64,000 nt of DNA from Paludibacteraceae bacterium. GTDB lineage: Bacteria; Bacteroidota; Bacteroidia; Bacteroidales; Paludibacteraceae. Made by a program: the position numbers and the translations under genes. Below, in pieces: positions 18,733 through 28,377 of the stretch. The first letter of the stretch is position 1. The number at the start of each line of letters is the position of its first letter. The stretch lies in contig JAFSPA010000009.1 of the NCBI GenBank assembly GCA_017443145.1, forward strand, positions 1 through 64,000, read 5' to 3'. Under the pieces are notes generated by a model. The model searched no databases and was not told the DNA's origin. It saw only the letters and a list, made by a program, of their open reading frames with translations.

Positions 18733-20727
18733 TTACCAGATGGAGACTCGTTTGTCTTCCGGGACATAGAGCGGACTGGATTCGGTCACGTTCCATGCGT
18801 TGTACCATGCACCTATTTGCGGGAGAGCACCGTTGACACGCCAGCGTCCGAGCGAGTGTGGGTCGGACTTGGTGCGTTTGAGTATTTCTTCAGGACGGAT
18901 ATTCGCAGCCCACACATTGGCATAAGCGAGGAAGAACCGCTGTGCGGGTGTGAATTCGCATTCGGTAGTAGGTTGCGGCAGTTTGCGGAAGGCGTTGTAG
19001 GATATCTGGAGTCCACCATGGTCAGCGATGTTTTCACCCAAGGTGAATGCGCCATTGGCGTGAACGCCAGGAGCTACTTCTATCTTGTTGAATGCCTCTT
19101 CCATGACTTTGGTTCGTGCTTCAAAGTTAGCGCGATCCTCTGCAGTCCACCAGTCGTTGAGGTTTCCGTCTTTGTCGAACTGGCTACCTTGGTCGTCAAA
19201 ACCGTGTGTCATCTCGTGTCCGATAACTACGCCGATGGCGCCATAGTTGAAGGCATCGTCGGCCGACATGTCGAAGAACGGGTATTGGAGGATACCAGCT
19301 GGGAAGCAGATCTCGTTGCTGGACGGGTTATAGTAAGCGTTGACTGTTTGCGGGAACATGTACCATTTGGCTTTGTCCACGGGTTTATCGAGGTAGCTGA
19401 GGCTGTATTCCTGCTCGAACTTAGCGGCCCGTTGGATGTTGTCGTAGTAGGACAGTTGGGGATCGATGTCGAGTGCTGAATAGTCGCGCCATTTGTCGGG
19501 ATAGCCGATTTTGATGGTCATAGACATAAGTTTGTCGATGGCCTTGGCTTTCGTCTCGTCGGACATCCAAGTGAGATTCTCGATACGGTCTTTGAAGGAC
19601 GCCTGGAGGTTGTGAACAAGTTTCAACATGCGGTCTTTGTTCTCTTTGGGGAAGTATTTCTTCACGTACATCTGTCCAACGGCTTCGCCGAGTGTACCTT
19701 CTACCATTCCAACTGCACGTTTCCAGAGTGGGCGGGGTTCTTCGCTACCACTGAGGACGCGGCCATAGAAGTCGAAGTTAGCCATGTATATCTCGTCGGA
19801 TAAGAAGGAAGCAGCGCCATCGATGGCTTGCCATAAGAAGAGTGTTCTGAGGTCTTCGATGGGCTCGTCGGCCAACATCTTACCGCACTCTTTAAGGTGT
19901 TCAATTTGTCCGATGCTGATGCTGTCAGTATGGATCTTCATAGCGCTGAGGAAGGTGTTCCAGTTGATTTCGGGAACCAATTCCTGGAGTTGCGCGATGG
20001 ACATCTTATTGTAGTTGCGAATCGGGTCGCGGAGTTCGACATTATTGAGTGCAGCTCCAGCGAGACGTTTCTCGAGACGGAAGACTGTTTGTGCGCGTTG
20101 TTCGGCATTGTCGTAGCCAAAGAGTGTAAACATGCGCGCGATATGTTTAAGGTAAGCCTCGCGGATGGAGGTTGTTGTCTCGTCCTCGTCGAAGTAATAC
20201 TCTTTCTCGCCGAGGGCAAATCCGGCTTGTGCCTCGTTGAGGATGTTCATTGCGGAGTTGCGTGCGTCGGCTTCAACATAGAGGGCGAAGAGTCCATACT
20301 CCATTGCACTACCGAGTTTAGCGCTGAGTTCCTCGCGTTGGAGGTTCTCAATCTCGGTGAGTGTCTGGCGGAGTGGCTCTATGCCTTCGGTATTACGGCG
20401 TGCGGTATCCAGAGTGAGATTGTAGATGTCCGCAATCTTCTGCTCTACGGTACCGCGTTTATGTTGTGTCTCAGCAATTTCTGTAATGAGTCCGTTGACT
20501 TGTTCGAGGTTACGGAGTCCGAGTTCGTCGAACGTACCGAAACGGCTATACTCGGCTGTCAGCGGATGATTAGCCATCCAACCGCCACAAGCGTATTGAT
20601 AGAAGTCGTTTTGGGGGATAGCAGTTGTGTCTAAGTTGTCGGTATGAATACCGATTGAGAGAGGTTTGTTACATGAAACCATAGTGATCGTCATCAAAGC
20701 GATTGTGAACAAATGTTTTTTAGTCAT
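18733..20727 (-). CDS. pepO: M13-family zinc metallopeptidase (neprilysin/PepO-like) lipoprotein
   Basis: A 664-aa gluzincin that cleaves oligopeptides on the hydrophobic side. The N-terminus is a lipoprotein signal with lipobox-like MVSC (Cys at about 19), so it is membrane anchored outside the cytoplasm. M13 hallmarks are present: NAYYNPSSNEICFPAGILQ (substrate backbone motif), VIGHEMTHGFDDQG (zinc HExxH), GENIADHGG (third zinc ligand region) and a C-terminal W. The length is full. It lies 12 bp after the outer-membrane protein gene and is last in a long minus-strand run that starts at potA. Confidence 0.95.
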   Translation of the reverse strand: MTKKHLFTIALMTITMVSCNKPLSIGIHTDNLDTTAIPQNDFYQYACGGWMANHPLTAEYSRFGTFDELGLRNLEQVNGLITEIAETQHKRGTVEQKIADIYNLTLDTARRNTEGIEPLRQTLTEIENLQREELSAKLGSAMEYGLFALYVEADARNSAMNILNEAQAGFALGEKEYYFDEDETTTSIREAYLKHIARMFTLFGYDNAEQRAQTVFRLEKRLAGAALNNVELRDPIRNYNKMSIAQLQELVPEINWNTFLSAMKIHTDSISIGQIEHLKECGKMLADEPIEDLRTLFLWQAIDGAASFLSDEIYMANFDFYGRVLSGSEEPRPLWKRAVGMVEGTLGEAVGQMYVKKYFPKENKDRMLKLVHNLQASFKDRIENLTWMSDETKAKAIDKLMSMTIKIGYPDKWRDYSALDIDPQLSYYDNIQRAAKFEQEYSLSYLDKPVDKAKWYMFPQTVNAYYNPSSNEICFPAGILQYPFFDMSADDAFNYGAIGVVIGHEMTHGFDDQGSQFDKDGNLNDWWTAEDRANFEARTKVMEEAFNKIEVAPGVHANGAFTLGENIADHGGLQISYNAFRKLPQPTTECEFTPAQRFFLAYANVWAANIRPEEILKRTKSDPHSLGRWRVNGALPQIGAWYNAWNVTESSPLYVPEDKRVSIW

Positions 20728-20739
20728 ATAAGTCGTTTG

Positions 20740-22521
20740 TTAGAATTTCCAACTTACACCTGCCAGGCCGTTGATTAGGTAAGATTGATAGCCATAGAGT
20801 GTATGGTTACGGCGGCAGATGATATTATTGAGTTGCAGGAAGACAGCGAGGTGGAGTTTGGTGAACTCGTACTGTGCGCCGAGGTTCATGTCGATGAGTG
20901 CGGGTAGTTTGACTTCTCCGCCAGTGGTAATAGCCCAGCGTGTTCCTTCAAAATGGTTGTCGGAATAGAGTGTCCAATGCTCGTCGATACGTCCGTCGAT
21001 GCGCAAACTAATCTTCCAGTCGGGACGGTCGTAGACGCGGCCGGGAGTAAGGTCGATGTTTTTGGCTATATCCTCAAGCTTGGCACTATTAGCGAGTTTC
21101 TGTATCTTCCAAGCGAAATAGTCTCCCGACAGGTGAATAGAGATGATGTCGCGGTAGTGGTAGAAGAACTGTCCGCCAATCTTAACGCATTGGTAGTCAG
21201 AGCGGAAGTCGCTGAATGTACCGGGCAGGATAGTATGTCCAGGACTATAGGTGTAGGCATCCAAGAAAGCGACATAGGACTTGCTATTTAGGTAATAGGC
21301 GTATCCACCGTGGGCTTCCAAGAGCAGGTGTTTGTGCGGCCTGAGGTGAAAGCCTATTTCGGCATCAATAGGTGTATAGGATGCTACACTATGCGAAGTG
21401 ACGCAAGGAAGTACCTCCATATAACGGTTACTCTCTAAGTAACTCTGGAGGGAAGCCCATCCGAATCGTCCCTCTGCCTTTCCGTATAGTGTTACCCATT
21501 TGGGTGCCAGTTGTGCCTCGAACTTAACGTTTGGTGACGGAGCAAAGCTGATGTTTTTGTTGGAGGAGAGCATCTGTCCTTTACCGATGTTCACGTCTAA
21601 GTTCACACCCGCATGAATCATGAAGCGTTTGCCGTGGTAGGCATAGAAGGGTTCGATGCGGAGATTATGTCGGTCATTATAGCGGTTTTCCGCCAGCACT
21701 GCTGTATCCACAGTATAGAAGTTATTCTGCATAAACAACTTCAATCCCAAACGATGGCGCTCATTCGGAAGACGAGCATTGAGGTTGAAGGCTGTACGAA
21801 TCTGGTGTTCTGCCGCGATAGAAGGTACGTCCAGAATCTGGTATCCCACTTCGGCTTGGTATTGTACTTGCTCTTTGGGGTTGGACTTCAGACCGAAGAA
21901 GATACGTCCGCGCCATTGTGTTTGTTTATCCTCGGGCGCAAAGTCGGCAAAGGAGCCAAGCGTAGTAACGAAACCGCGGTTTTTACCGTATCCATCGGAG
22001 CCGTTGATATAGTAGCGTCCATACTTGGTATAGAAGACGTTTTCGCCTTTGACACCACAGTAGAGGGAGAGTTTGGGCATATCGTGCGTGAAGCGGAAGC
22101 CCAAGTCTGTTTCCGAGAGTGTGCGTCGTCCCCACTGTCCATTATGATCGGCATAGAGAACTAAACTATTGCGTTTGGAGTCCTTCACATCGTAGGCGAA
22201 GTTGAAGGTGGTGAGCGGGTGTCCAATACCACCGCGTAACCAGCCGTGCAATTCTTCAGGTTGTTTGAAGCGTGTCGGTTGGCTGAGCAGGGAAGTCATT
22301 TCGGTATTGGTTTGCGAGTTATCCGAGATGAAGTCGGAGTACTGCACTTGTGTTTCCGGCACGTCTGTCTGGACGGTCTGCGGAGCGACATTGACTTTGC
22401 CTGCATCTTGAATAATTGGCTGATAATCGCGTTCGACAACGACACTTCGGTTCAGCACGGTGTCTTGTGCACTCAATGAGGCTGTAATAGCCAGAACGAG
22501 TATTAGTATCTTTGCTCTCAT
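20740..22521 (-). CDS. Outer-membrane beta-barrel protein, TonB-receptor-like, 593 aa
   Basis: Signal peptide 1-18 (ending SLSAQ), then a periplasmic stretch with VVVERDYQPIIQDAGKV. From about residue 95 to the end there are alternating amphipathic strands rich in aromatic residues, with a terminal Phe (GVSWKF), typical of a large outer-membrane barrel. It lacks a clear plug domain and TonB box, so it is not a standard SusC-type receptor. ATG at 22521 is preferred over the TTG two codons upstream. It starts 2 bp after the stop of the 938-aa TPR protein, so the pair probably works together, perhaps as an envelope complex. Cargo or function is unknown. Confidence 0.75.
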   Translation of the reverse strand: MRAKILILVLAITASLSAQDTVLNRSVVVERDYQPIIQDAGKVNVAPQTVQTDVPETQVQYSDFISDNSQTNTEMTSLLSQPTRFKQPEELHGWLRGGIGHPLTTFNFAYDVKDSKRNSLVLYADHNGQWGRRTLSETDLGFRFTHDMPKLSLYCGVKGENVFYTKYGRYYINGSDGYGKNRGFVTTLGSFADFAPEDKQTQWRGRIFFGLKSNPKEQVQYQAEVGYQILDVPSIAAEHQIRTAFNLNARLPNERHRLGLKLFMQNNFYTVDTAVLAENRYNDRHNLRIEPFYAYHGKRFMIHAGVNLDVNIGKGQMLSSNKNISFAPSPNVKFEAQLAPKWVTLYGKAEGRFGWASLQSYLESNRYMEVLPCVTSHSVASYTPIDAEIGFHLRPHKHLLLEAHGGYAYYLNSKSYVAFLDAYTYSPGHTILPGTFSDFRSDYQCVKIGGQFFYHYRDIISIHLSGDYFAWKIQKLANSAKLEDIAKNIDLTPGRVYDRPDWKISLRIDGRIDEHWTLYSDNHFEGTRWAITTGGEVKLPALIDMNLGAQYEFTKLHLAVFLQLNNIICRRNHTLYGYQSYLINGLAGVSWKF

Positions 22522-22523
22522 AA

Positions 22524-25340
22524 TCAATCCTCCTCTTCTAATGTAGGTTCAACACTCTTTGGCGCGAGTTGGTTCAGTTTGTCCTCTACGCGCTGCAGGA
22601 TATCGTCCTTGTTGGTATAGTTCGCTTTGAGCGACAGGAGATATTGTTGTGCTTGGAAGTCATCCCCTCGTCTGTGGCTAATATCAGCGAGGACAATGAG
22701 GCAGCGAGCTAACCAGTATTGTTGTTGGGTTGGTTGCTGTGCGAAGGACATTATTTCTGCCTCGGATTTGTCCAAGTCTCCCAAGCCGTAGTACGCTTGT
22801 GCTAACATATATTTAGCTTCGGCTCCAACAGTTGTTCTGACGTCGGCGCTGATGAGTTGAAGGTCAGGGATAGCCGCAGCGTAGTCCTTTTTGTCGAAGT
22901 TGGTTTTAGCGCGGGTATATAGTGCTTCCTGTTTTATTGCCTCGTCCACAGGTGTATCGGATAGGATGGTGTTGATTGTTTCCATCAACTCCTTGGTTTC
23001 GTTGAGCTGTTTAGTACAGCGCATAACACCAACTCGGGCGGTTGTGGTATTCTTACGACTTGAAGCGACCACTAAACTCTTGCGGTAGAAAGGCAGCGCG
23101 TTGGTGTAATCCTTACGGTCGTAATACAGTTCAGCTGACTGCATCGCAGCAGGTTCGGCATATGGGCTACCTATCCGATCGGCAAGCGGAGCGAACTGTG
23201 CCAACGCAGCATCTATATTTCCTTGTCGGAGTTGCATCTCGGCAGCTACGTAAGAAAGCGAGTCGTCTTTGGTAGCAACTTGCATGTTGAGTTTCGACAG
23301 TTTCTTGGTGTAAGCTATGTAGTCGTTGACACGGTTGGTCTCTATGCAGACAGCCTCGAGTCCATCAACAGCCATATATGCCTCTTTGCTGGCAGGGTAA
23401 TGCTCGATGGTGTGTTTGTAGGCGGTAATGGCATGGTCATAATCTTTCATGTTACGATAAGCCATTGCGCGTTCGAGACTTGCACTACGGGCAAGGTTAC
23501 TACGCGGGTATTTATTAAGCAGGGTCTCGTATGATTTCACCGCGTCGGCACTCTTCTCTTGCGCCATCTGAACACGGGCAATCTCGTAGAGGGCATCGTC
23601 AGCATAGTCGGATTTTGGGTACTTATTGACCAGTTGTTGCAGCACTTTGATTTTCTCGTTCGGCTGTTTCATCAGACCTAATGAATAGCCTTGTTGGAAG
23701 AGTGCATAGTCGGAGCCGTCGGTATTGAGGGCCGCCACTCTCTCGTAGGCTTTTGCGGCATCGTTGAACTGGCGTGCGTTGAAGCAGCAATCTCCTATGC
23801 GGTTGAGTGCGTCAGCATAAGTTGGTGCATCGGACTTGATAGCGGCAATGTGGCGTTCAAAGGCGATACGAGCACCCTCGTAGTTCTTTTGTCCGAAGCT
23901 GACATAACCTTGCAGGTAGTCTGCAGCGGCGCGATTAGGCGATTGTGCTACATCGGGGCGCGAGAAGTAAATCACCAAGTCACGTTGGCAAGCAGCACAG
24001 TCTTTGAGCCGATAATTGGCTTCTGCCCTCCAGTAGTAGGCATCTGTCAGCACGGGAGAAGGAGTCGGGTCTTGTATGACCGCGGTGAAGGATGCGACAG
24101 CGTCCGCATATTTATTCTGCACGAAAGCATCGGTACCTAACTGATAGCGCAAGTACTGTTTTGTTTCGCGCAACTGTTTGTTGGGATTATCGATGGAGTC
24201 GAGTGCAGCTAGGGCTGCTTTGTAGTTTTTGGATTTGCGGAAGGCATTACTGAGGAGCATGTATATCTCGTCCACATGTTCTGAGTTCGGGTACTGACGG
24301 ATGAAATCGGTAAAGACAGATTCGCTTTCGCCGATAGAAGAAGATGACTGATATACGGCTAATGCGTAGTTGTACATGGCTTTGTAATGCACTTTCGCAT
24401 CAAGGTTATAGTGCGTTGCGTCGAGGTAAGCCAACTTAGCCTGCTCCATGTCGTTTAGTTGTCGGTAAGCGTGACCGAGACCAAGGCTTGTGCTCTCGGA
24501 GATGGTATCTTCCTTCATAGGAACACGCTTGAAGGTTTTCACAGCCGCATCGTAATCGTCGGTTTTGTACTGTGCCAGACCGAGCATGTAGATGTCGGCA
24601 CGGATGGGTTCCTCCTTCTTTGCGGTTTTCATCCGGTTGTAGGCGGAGAGTTCCGTAACAGCCTCTTTGTATCGCTGTTCGTCGAAATGCATCTCACCTA
24701 ATATGCGGTGCAACTCGGCGTTGTTGTCGTTGTCGGGTTGTTCGGCGAGTAGACGTTCTGCGCGTTGTTTAACATCGTCCTTCAGGCCGCGGGAGTAGTA
24801 TATCTGTGTGAGATAATAAGGTACTGTTTTCTTGTACTCGGGTTTATTCTCCAGCTCTAAGAGTGTCGGCGTGGCTTTATCGTAGTTGCCAAGTTTATAC
24901 TGGCAGTATGCATAGTAGTAGGCAGCTTTCTCTTTGTACGGAGTGTCGTGTTTCTCGAGGTTGGAGAAATACGTTATTGCCCGGTCGTACTCTTGAAGCA
25001 TGAGGTGTGCATAGCCGCAGTAGAACTGCATCTGCGGCTGGTAGGGACGCGGCAGGGTTTTGTAGTCTGATTTATCAAACTCCTTGATGGCCTTTTTGTA
25101 TTGTCCGCGTTCTGTTTGGAGCACACCTTGCATGAAATATACCTCGGCTTCGAAAGTCGTATAGGGGTATGCCTCTATATAGTCACGCAACTCGCGTAAT
25201 GCCAATTGGTTACGCTGTTCAAACAAAGCAGCCACACGATTGTATTCGGACTCCATTCTGCTAATGTTTTGTCCGAAGATAGGCGCAGAAAGCGTCGTTA
25301 CTAACAGGGCTGCTACGAATGATCGAAGGGTATATCTCAT
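22524..25340 (-). CDS. Large periplasmic TPR protein, 938 aa
   Basis: Signal peptide (residues 1-23, ending APIFGQ), then almost the whole length is tetratricopeptide-type repeats. Examples are YNRVAALFEQRNQLALRELRD, GQYKKAIKEFDKSDY, QEYDRAITYFSNLEKH, KDYDHAITAYKHTIEHYPAS and KDYTNALPFYRKSL. At least 15 units can be counted roughly. The C-terminus is short and acidic. Such proteins scaffold envelope complexes in Bacteroidota. It is followed after 2 bp by a beta-barrel gene and then a lipoprotein peptidase, and preceded by potD (21 bp). A specific partner cannot be named from sequence. Confidence 0.85.
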   Translation of the reverse strand: MRYTLRSFVAALLVTTLSAPIFGQNISRMESEYNRVAALFEQRNQLALRELRDYIEAYPYTTFEAEVYFMQGVLQTERGQYKKAIKEFDKSDYKTLPRPYQPQMQFYCGYAHLMLQEYDRAITYFSNLEKHDTPYKEKAAYYYAYCQYKLGNYDKATPTLLELENKPEYKKTVPYYLTQIYYSRGLKDDVKQRAERLLAEQPDNDNNAELHRILGEMHFDEQRYKEAVTELSAYNRMKTAKKEEPIRADIYMLGLAQYKTDDYDAAVKTFKRVPMKEDTISESTSLGLGHAYRQLNDMEQAKLAYLDATHYNLDAKVHYKAMYNYALAVYQSSSSIGESESVFTDFIRQYPNSEHVDEIYMLLSNAFRKSKNYKAALAALDSIDNPNKQLRETKQYLRYQLGTDAFVQNKYADAVASFTAVIQDPTPSPVLTDAYYWRAEANYRLKDCAACQRDLVIYFSRPDVAQSPNRAAADYLQGYVSFGQKNYEGARIAFERHIAAIKSDAPTYADALNRIGDCCFNARQFNDAAKAYERVAALNTDGSDYALFQQGYSLGLMKQPNEKIKVLQQLVNKYPKSDYADDALYEIARVQMAQEKSADAVKSYETLLNKYPRSNLARSASLERAMAYRNMKDYDHAITAYKHTIEHYPASKEAYMAVDGLEAVCIETNRVNDYIAYTKKLSKLNMQVATKDDSLSYVAAEMQLRQGNIDAALAQFAPLADRIGSPYAEPAAMQSAELYYDRKDYTNALPFYRKSLVVASSRKNTTTARVGVMRCTKQLNETKELMETINTILSDTPVDEAIKQEALYTRAKTNFDKKDYAAAIPDLQLISADVRTTVGAEAKYMLAQAYYGLGDLDKSEAEIMSFAQQPTQQQYWLARCLIVLADISHRRGDDFQAQQYLLSLKANYTNKDDILQRVEDKLNQLAPKSVEPTLEEED

Positions 25341-25361
25341 AGTTTATTTTTGGATTTACGT

Positions 25362-26675
25362 TTATCTTTTGGATTTACGTTTGCGTTGCAAGTTTTGTTG
25401 TTTGCGTTGGTTAATCATGTGCATCACAGCGAAGAGGACGATTGCCAATACCACTACAATTATTATGCCAAGCATGACAGGGCTGAGGTTATCACCTTTG
25501 ACACGATTCCACATGGCGAGCAGGTCTTTGTTCATATCGCCAGCGTCATGCATGAGTGCGCAACGGTCGATGATAGCCTTGTCGGGATAGAGGACGGGGT
25601 TAGCGTGAACGGCTAATGCTTCCGTTCCGAAGAAGTAGCTCAGGTCAAGCGGTTCGGGCCATTGTTGAATTTCGTCCACCCAAGCGCGGATCTCCGGGGT
25701 AGAGATAACGGATACGTAACCGATGAAGTCCATGTTTTTGATAGCGTTCTCGGGCAAGCAGAGGTAGTTAATCCACCACGTAGCGGCTTTGGTGTTGACT
25801 GCATATTTAGGGATGCACCATCCGTCGAACCAAACGTTAGAACCTTCTTCAGGCACGATATATTCGAGTTTGATGCCCATTTCTTCTGCTTCGTCGATAG
25901 CCCATTGTGCGTCTCCCGACCAGCTAAGGTTCATCCATGTTTTACCTTTTGTCATTTCTTCCTTACCGAAGTCCACTTCCCAACCGGCGATGTTAGCTTT
26001 AGCAGCGGTGAGGATTTCTTCTACGCGGGCGATACGTTCTGGAGTGATGTTACGAACGAGTTCGTCACGAGTCACTTCACCGCGCTCTATTTCTTCGCGA
26101 TACGCATATAGGACGATAACGGAATAGACGTCACGGAAAGCATCCTTCATGTAGATGCGTCCTTCGAATTTCGGGTCTAAGATAGCGCCCCAAGAGTTGA
26201 GGTCTTCGCGGCTTACGAAGGCCGGGTTGTAGATGAAACCGGTTGTTCCCCACATATAACCGACGGTGTAGTCGCTGACGTTTTCAGTCTCGGACATCTG
26301 TTGGAACTTATCGACTACGAATGGAGCGACGTTGTCGAAGTGTCGTTGTTCTTCGGGTACGATGTTTTTGTCGATTTTCTTGAGAAGGTTGGCTTTCAAC
26401 ATACGCTCGATGATATACTCAGACGGGCAGATTACGTCGTAGTCTTCGTGTCCCACTTCTATTTCGGTGAGCATAGACTCGTTGATGTCGAAGGTTTGGT
26501 AGATAACTTCCACATCTTCGCCGGTCATTTGTTTGTACCATGCGGGGAAAGCGTTGAGCACGTCTTCGTCGATGTAGTCGGCCCAGTTGTACACTTTGAG
26601 TGTGTGTTCGCGATCAGCAGCGAACGTGCCAAGCGCCATAAGCGCTACGAGCAAGAGAGAGAAGATTTTTTTCAT
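25362..26675 (-). CDS. potD: Spermidine/putrescine-binding protein with C-terminal membrane anchor
   Basis: Substrate-binding component of the PotABCD polyamine importer, 437 aa. Signal peptide 1-19, then a PotD-type type 2 periplasmic-binding fold with LKVYNWADYIDEDVL, DVICPSEYIIERM, VGYMWGTTGFIYNP and WFDGWCIPK. Unlike enterobacterial PotD, about 348 aa and soluble, it has a hydrophobic helix at about 400-421 (MLGIIIVVVLAIVLFAVM) followed by a very basic tail, so it would be tethered to the inner membrane. The last bases and the gap carry a tandem 19-bp duplication around 25347-25384. The gene lies 32 bp after potC. Confidence 0.9.
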   Translation of the reverse strand: MKKIFSLLLVALMALGTFAADREHTLKVYNWADYIDEDVLNAFPAWYKQMTGEDVEVIYQTFDINESMLTEIEVGHEDYDVICPSEYIIERMLKANLLKKIDKNIVPEEQRHFDNVAPFVVDKFQQMSETENVSDYTVGYMWGTTGFIYNPAFVSREDLNSWGAILDPKFEGRIYMKDAFRDVYSVIVLYAYREEIERGEVTRDELVRNITPERIARVEEILTAAKANIAGWEVDFGKEEMTKGKTWMNLSWSGDAQWAIDEAEEMGIKLEYIVPEEGSNVWFDGWCIPKYAVNTKAATWWINYLCLPENAIKNMDFIGYVSVISTPEIRAWVDEIQQWPEPLDLSYFFGTEALAVHANPVLYPDKAIIDRCALMHDAGDMNKDLLAMWNRVKGDNLSPVMLGIIIVVVLAIVLFAVMHMINQRKQQNLQRKRKSKR

Positions 26676-26707
26676 ACGTTGTATTATTTTGAGTTATTGG
26701 TTAATAA

Positions 26708-27583
26708 TCAGTTCATTTTTGTTTGCTTTGCTGCTCTCCAGTTGATTATTATCAATAGGACGAGCATAGTAAGGAAGATGAGAGAGAACAGCGGTCGCAG
26801 TTCAGGCGTCAATCCACCTTTGCGGGCATCGGCATAGATAAATGTACTGAGGGTGTTGAGTCCTCCGCTACCTTTGGTAAAGAAGGTTACACCGAAATCG
26901 TCAATACTGAGTGTTATGCTGAGGATGAATCCGCTGAGCATTCCGGGCCATAGTTCGGGCATCATCACTTTGCGTAGTGCTTGGAAAGGTGTTGCTCCAA
27001 GGTCGAGTGCTGCCTCGTAGATGTTGGGGTTCATCTTGGTTAGTCGTGGCATAACGCTGAGAACGACATAAGGCGTACAGAAGACGACGTGCGCGATGAT
27101 GACGGTTGTTAGGCCGCGACTGATACCTAAGAACACGAAGAGCAGGAAGAGTGAAATACCCGTTAGGATGTCGGGGTTAATCATTGGAATGCTGTTCATG
27201 AACTGTATGGCTTTGCGGCTTTTCTGTCGCATATTGTATATGCCTATAGCAGCGAGTGTACCGAGTAAGGTAGCGAATGTTGCCGCTATGAGTGCGATGA
27301 TGAGTGTGTACCAAAGCGCGTGGTACATATTCGGGTCTACGTGTACTTGTGCCACACGGTCGTAGCCTGTGAAGAGGTTTTCGTATAGTCCGAACGTGAA
27401 GCCTGTCCAGTTTCCAAGCACTTTGCTGCGTGTGAAGGAGAAGAAGATGATGAGCACGATTGGGGCATAGAGCAACACCAGAAGGAGCCACAGATACGAT
27501 TGTGCGAAGATGCGCTTCGTAGTCAAGTCTCTTGCGCGTTTTTTCGCTTCGAGTTGAGCGGAAGATAACTCTTGTTTCATCAT
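26708..27583 (-). CDS. potC: Polyamine ABC transporter permease PotC
   Basis: Inner-membrane permease of the spermidine/putrescine importer, 291 aa with about six helices. The ABC permease loop EAALDLGATPFQALRKVMMPELWPG (in part, about 185-205) contacts PotA. I start at the ATG at 27583, which overlaps the potB stop in an ATGA junction; a longer reading extends into potB in another frame and is not credible. The N-terminus carries about 25 charged residues before the first helix. It pairs with PotB to form the translocation pore. Confidence 0.93.
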   Translation of the reverse strand: MMKQELSSAQLEAKKRARDLTTKRIFAQSYLWLLLVLLYAPIVLIIFFSFTRSKVLGNWTGFTFGLYENLFTGYDRVAQVHVDPNMYHALWYTLIIALIAATFATLLGTLAAIGIYNMRQKSRKAIQFMNSIPMINPDILTGISLFLLFVFLGISRGLTTVIIAHVVFCTPYVVLSVMPRLTKMNPNIYEAALDLGATPFQALRKVMMPELWPGMLSGFILSITLSIDDFGVTFFTKGSGGLNTLSTFIYADARKGGLTPELRPLFSLIFLTMLVLLIIINWRAAKQTKMN

Positions 27584-28377
27584 ATGACGCTCTGAGCCTC
27601 CTGCTCGTCTTTGTTTCCGAAGAAACTGGTTAAACCGATAATAAGCAGCATGATAAGGGACAATGCTGCGCCATAGTTCCACATCTGCAATCCGCCTTCG
27701 CCAAACGCACGCTGAATGAGCGAACCGAAGAGGGTTATTTTATTGCGCGTGAGCAATTCGGATATGGCAAACGTTGAGACGGTAGGCATAAAGACCATGA
27801 TTATTCCGCTATAGATACCCGGTGTGGATAGAGGCAGAATGACTTTTGCGAACACTTCTCGTCCGTTGGCGCCAAGGTCATGTGCTGCTTCGATGAGTGA
27901 GCGATCCATTTTTTGGAGCGTGTTGTAGATGGGGTAAATCATAAACGGCAGGAAGTCGTAGCACATACCGTATAAGAGAGCTCCTTCGCCTAACGGAATA
28001 GAGAACATGTTGAATAGTTCCACTGTAGCGAGCGTGCGGAGGAGGAAGTTTATCCACATGGGCAGGATAAAGAGCATTGCCATGACAGCAGGTGTTTTGA
28101 GTTCGGCAGTTGCCATGATATAGGCGGCAGGGTAACCGAGCAGCAAGCAGATAATCGTTGTGAGCAAGGCAATCGCGATTGAGTAGATAAAGGTGTTGAC
28201 AGCCTCTGACGTGTTAAAGAACTGCACAAAGTTCTTCAGGGTAAACTCACCTGTTGGCGTGGTGAACGCGTAGACGAAGATGAGTAATAACGGCAGGAGG
28301 ACGAAGAGGATGAGGAAGAGCACATACGGCCAAGCCCATGTGCGTCGCGCTCCTATTATAGCACTTAGTTTCTTCAT
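27580..28377 (-). CDS. potB: Polyamine ABC transporter permease PotB
   Basis: Second permease subunit, 265 aa with about six transmembrane helices. The coupling loop EAAHDLGANGREVFAKVILPL (in part, about 163-183) is intact. It has the PotB-like opening RTWAWPYVLFLILFVLLPLLL and TVSTFAISELL near the C-terminus. The start overlaps the potA stop by 1 bp (TAATG) and the end overlaps potC, so the three are translationally coupled. It works with PotC, PotA and PotD. Confidence 0.93.
   Translation of the reverse strand: MKKLSAIIGARRTWAWPYVLFLILFVLLPLLLIFVYAFTTPTGEFTLKNFVQFFNTSEAVNTFIYSIAIALLTTIICLLLGYPAAYIMATAELKTPAVMAMLFILPMWINFLLRTLATVELFNMFSIPLGEGALLYGMCYDFLPFMIYPIYNTLQKMDRSLIEAAHDLGANGREVFAKVILPLSTPGIYSGIIMVFMPTVSTFAISELLTRNKITLFGSLIQRAFGEGGLQMWNYGAALSLIMLLIIGLTSFFGNKDEQEAQSVI

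Noticed and set aside
27584..27682. Longer N-terminus for PotC
   Set aside because: It lies within potB in another frame. The ATGA overlap at 27583 fits operon style.
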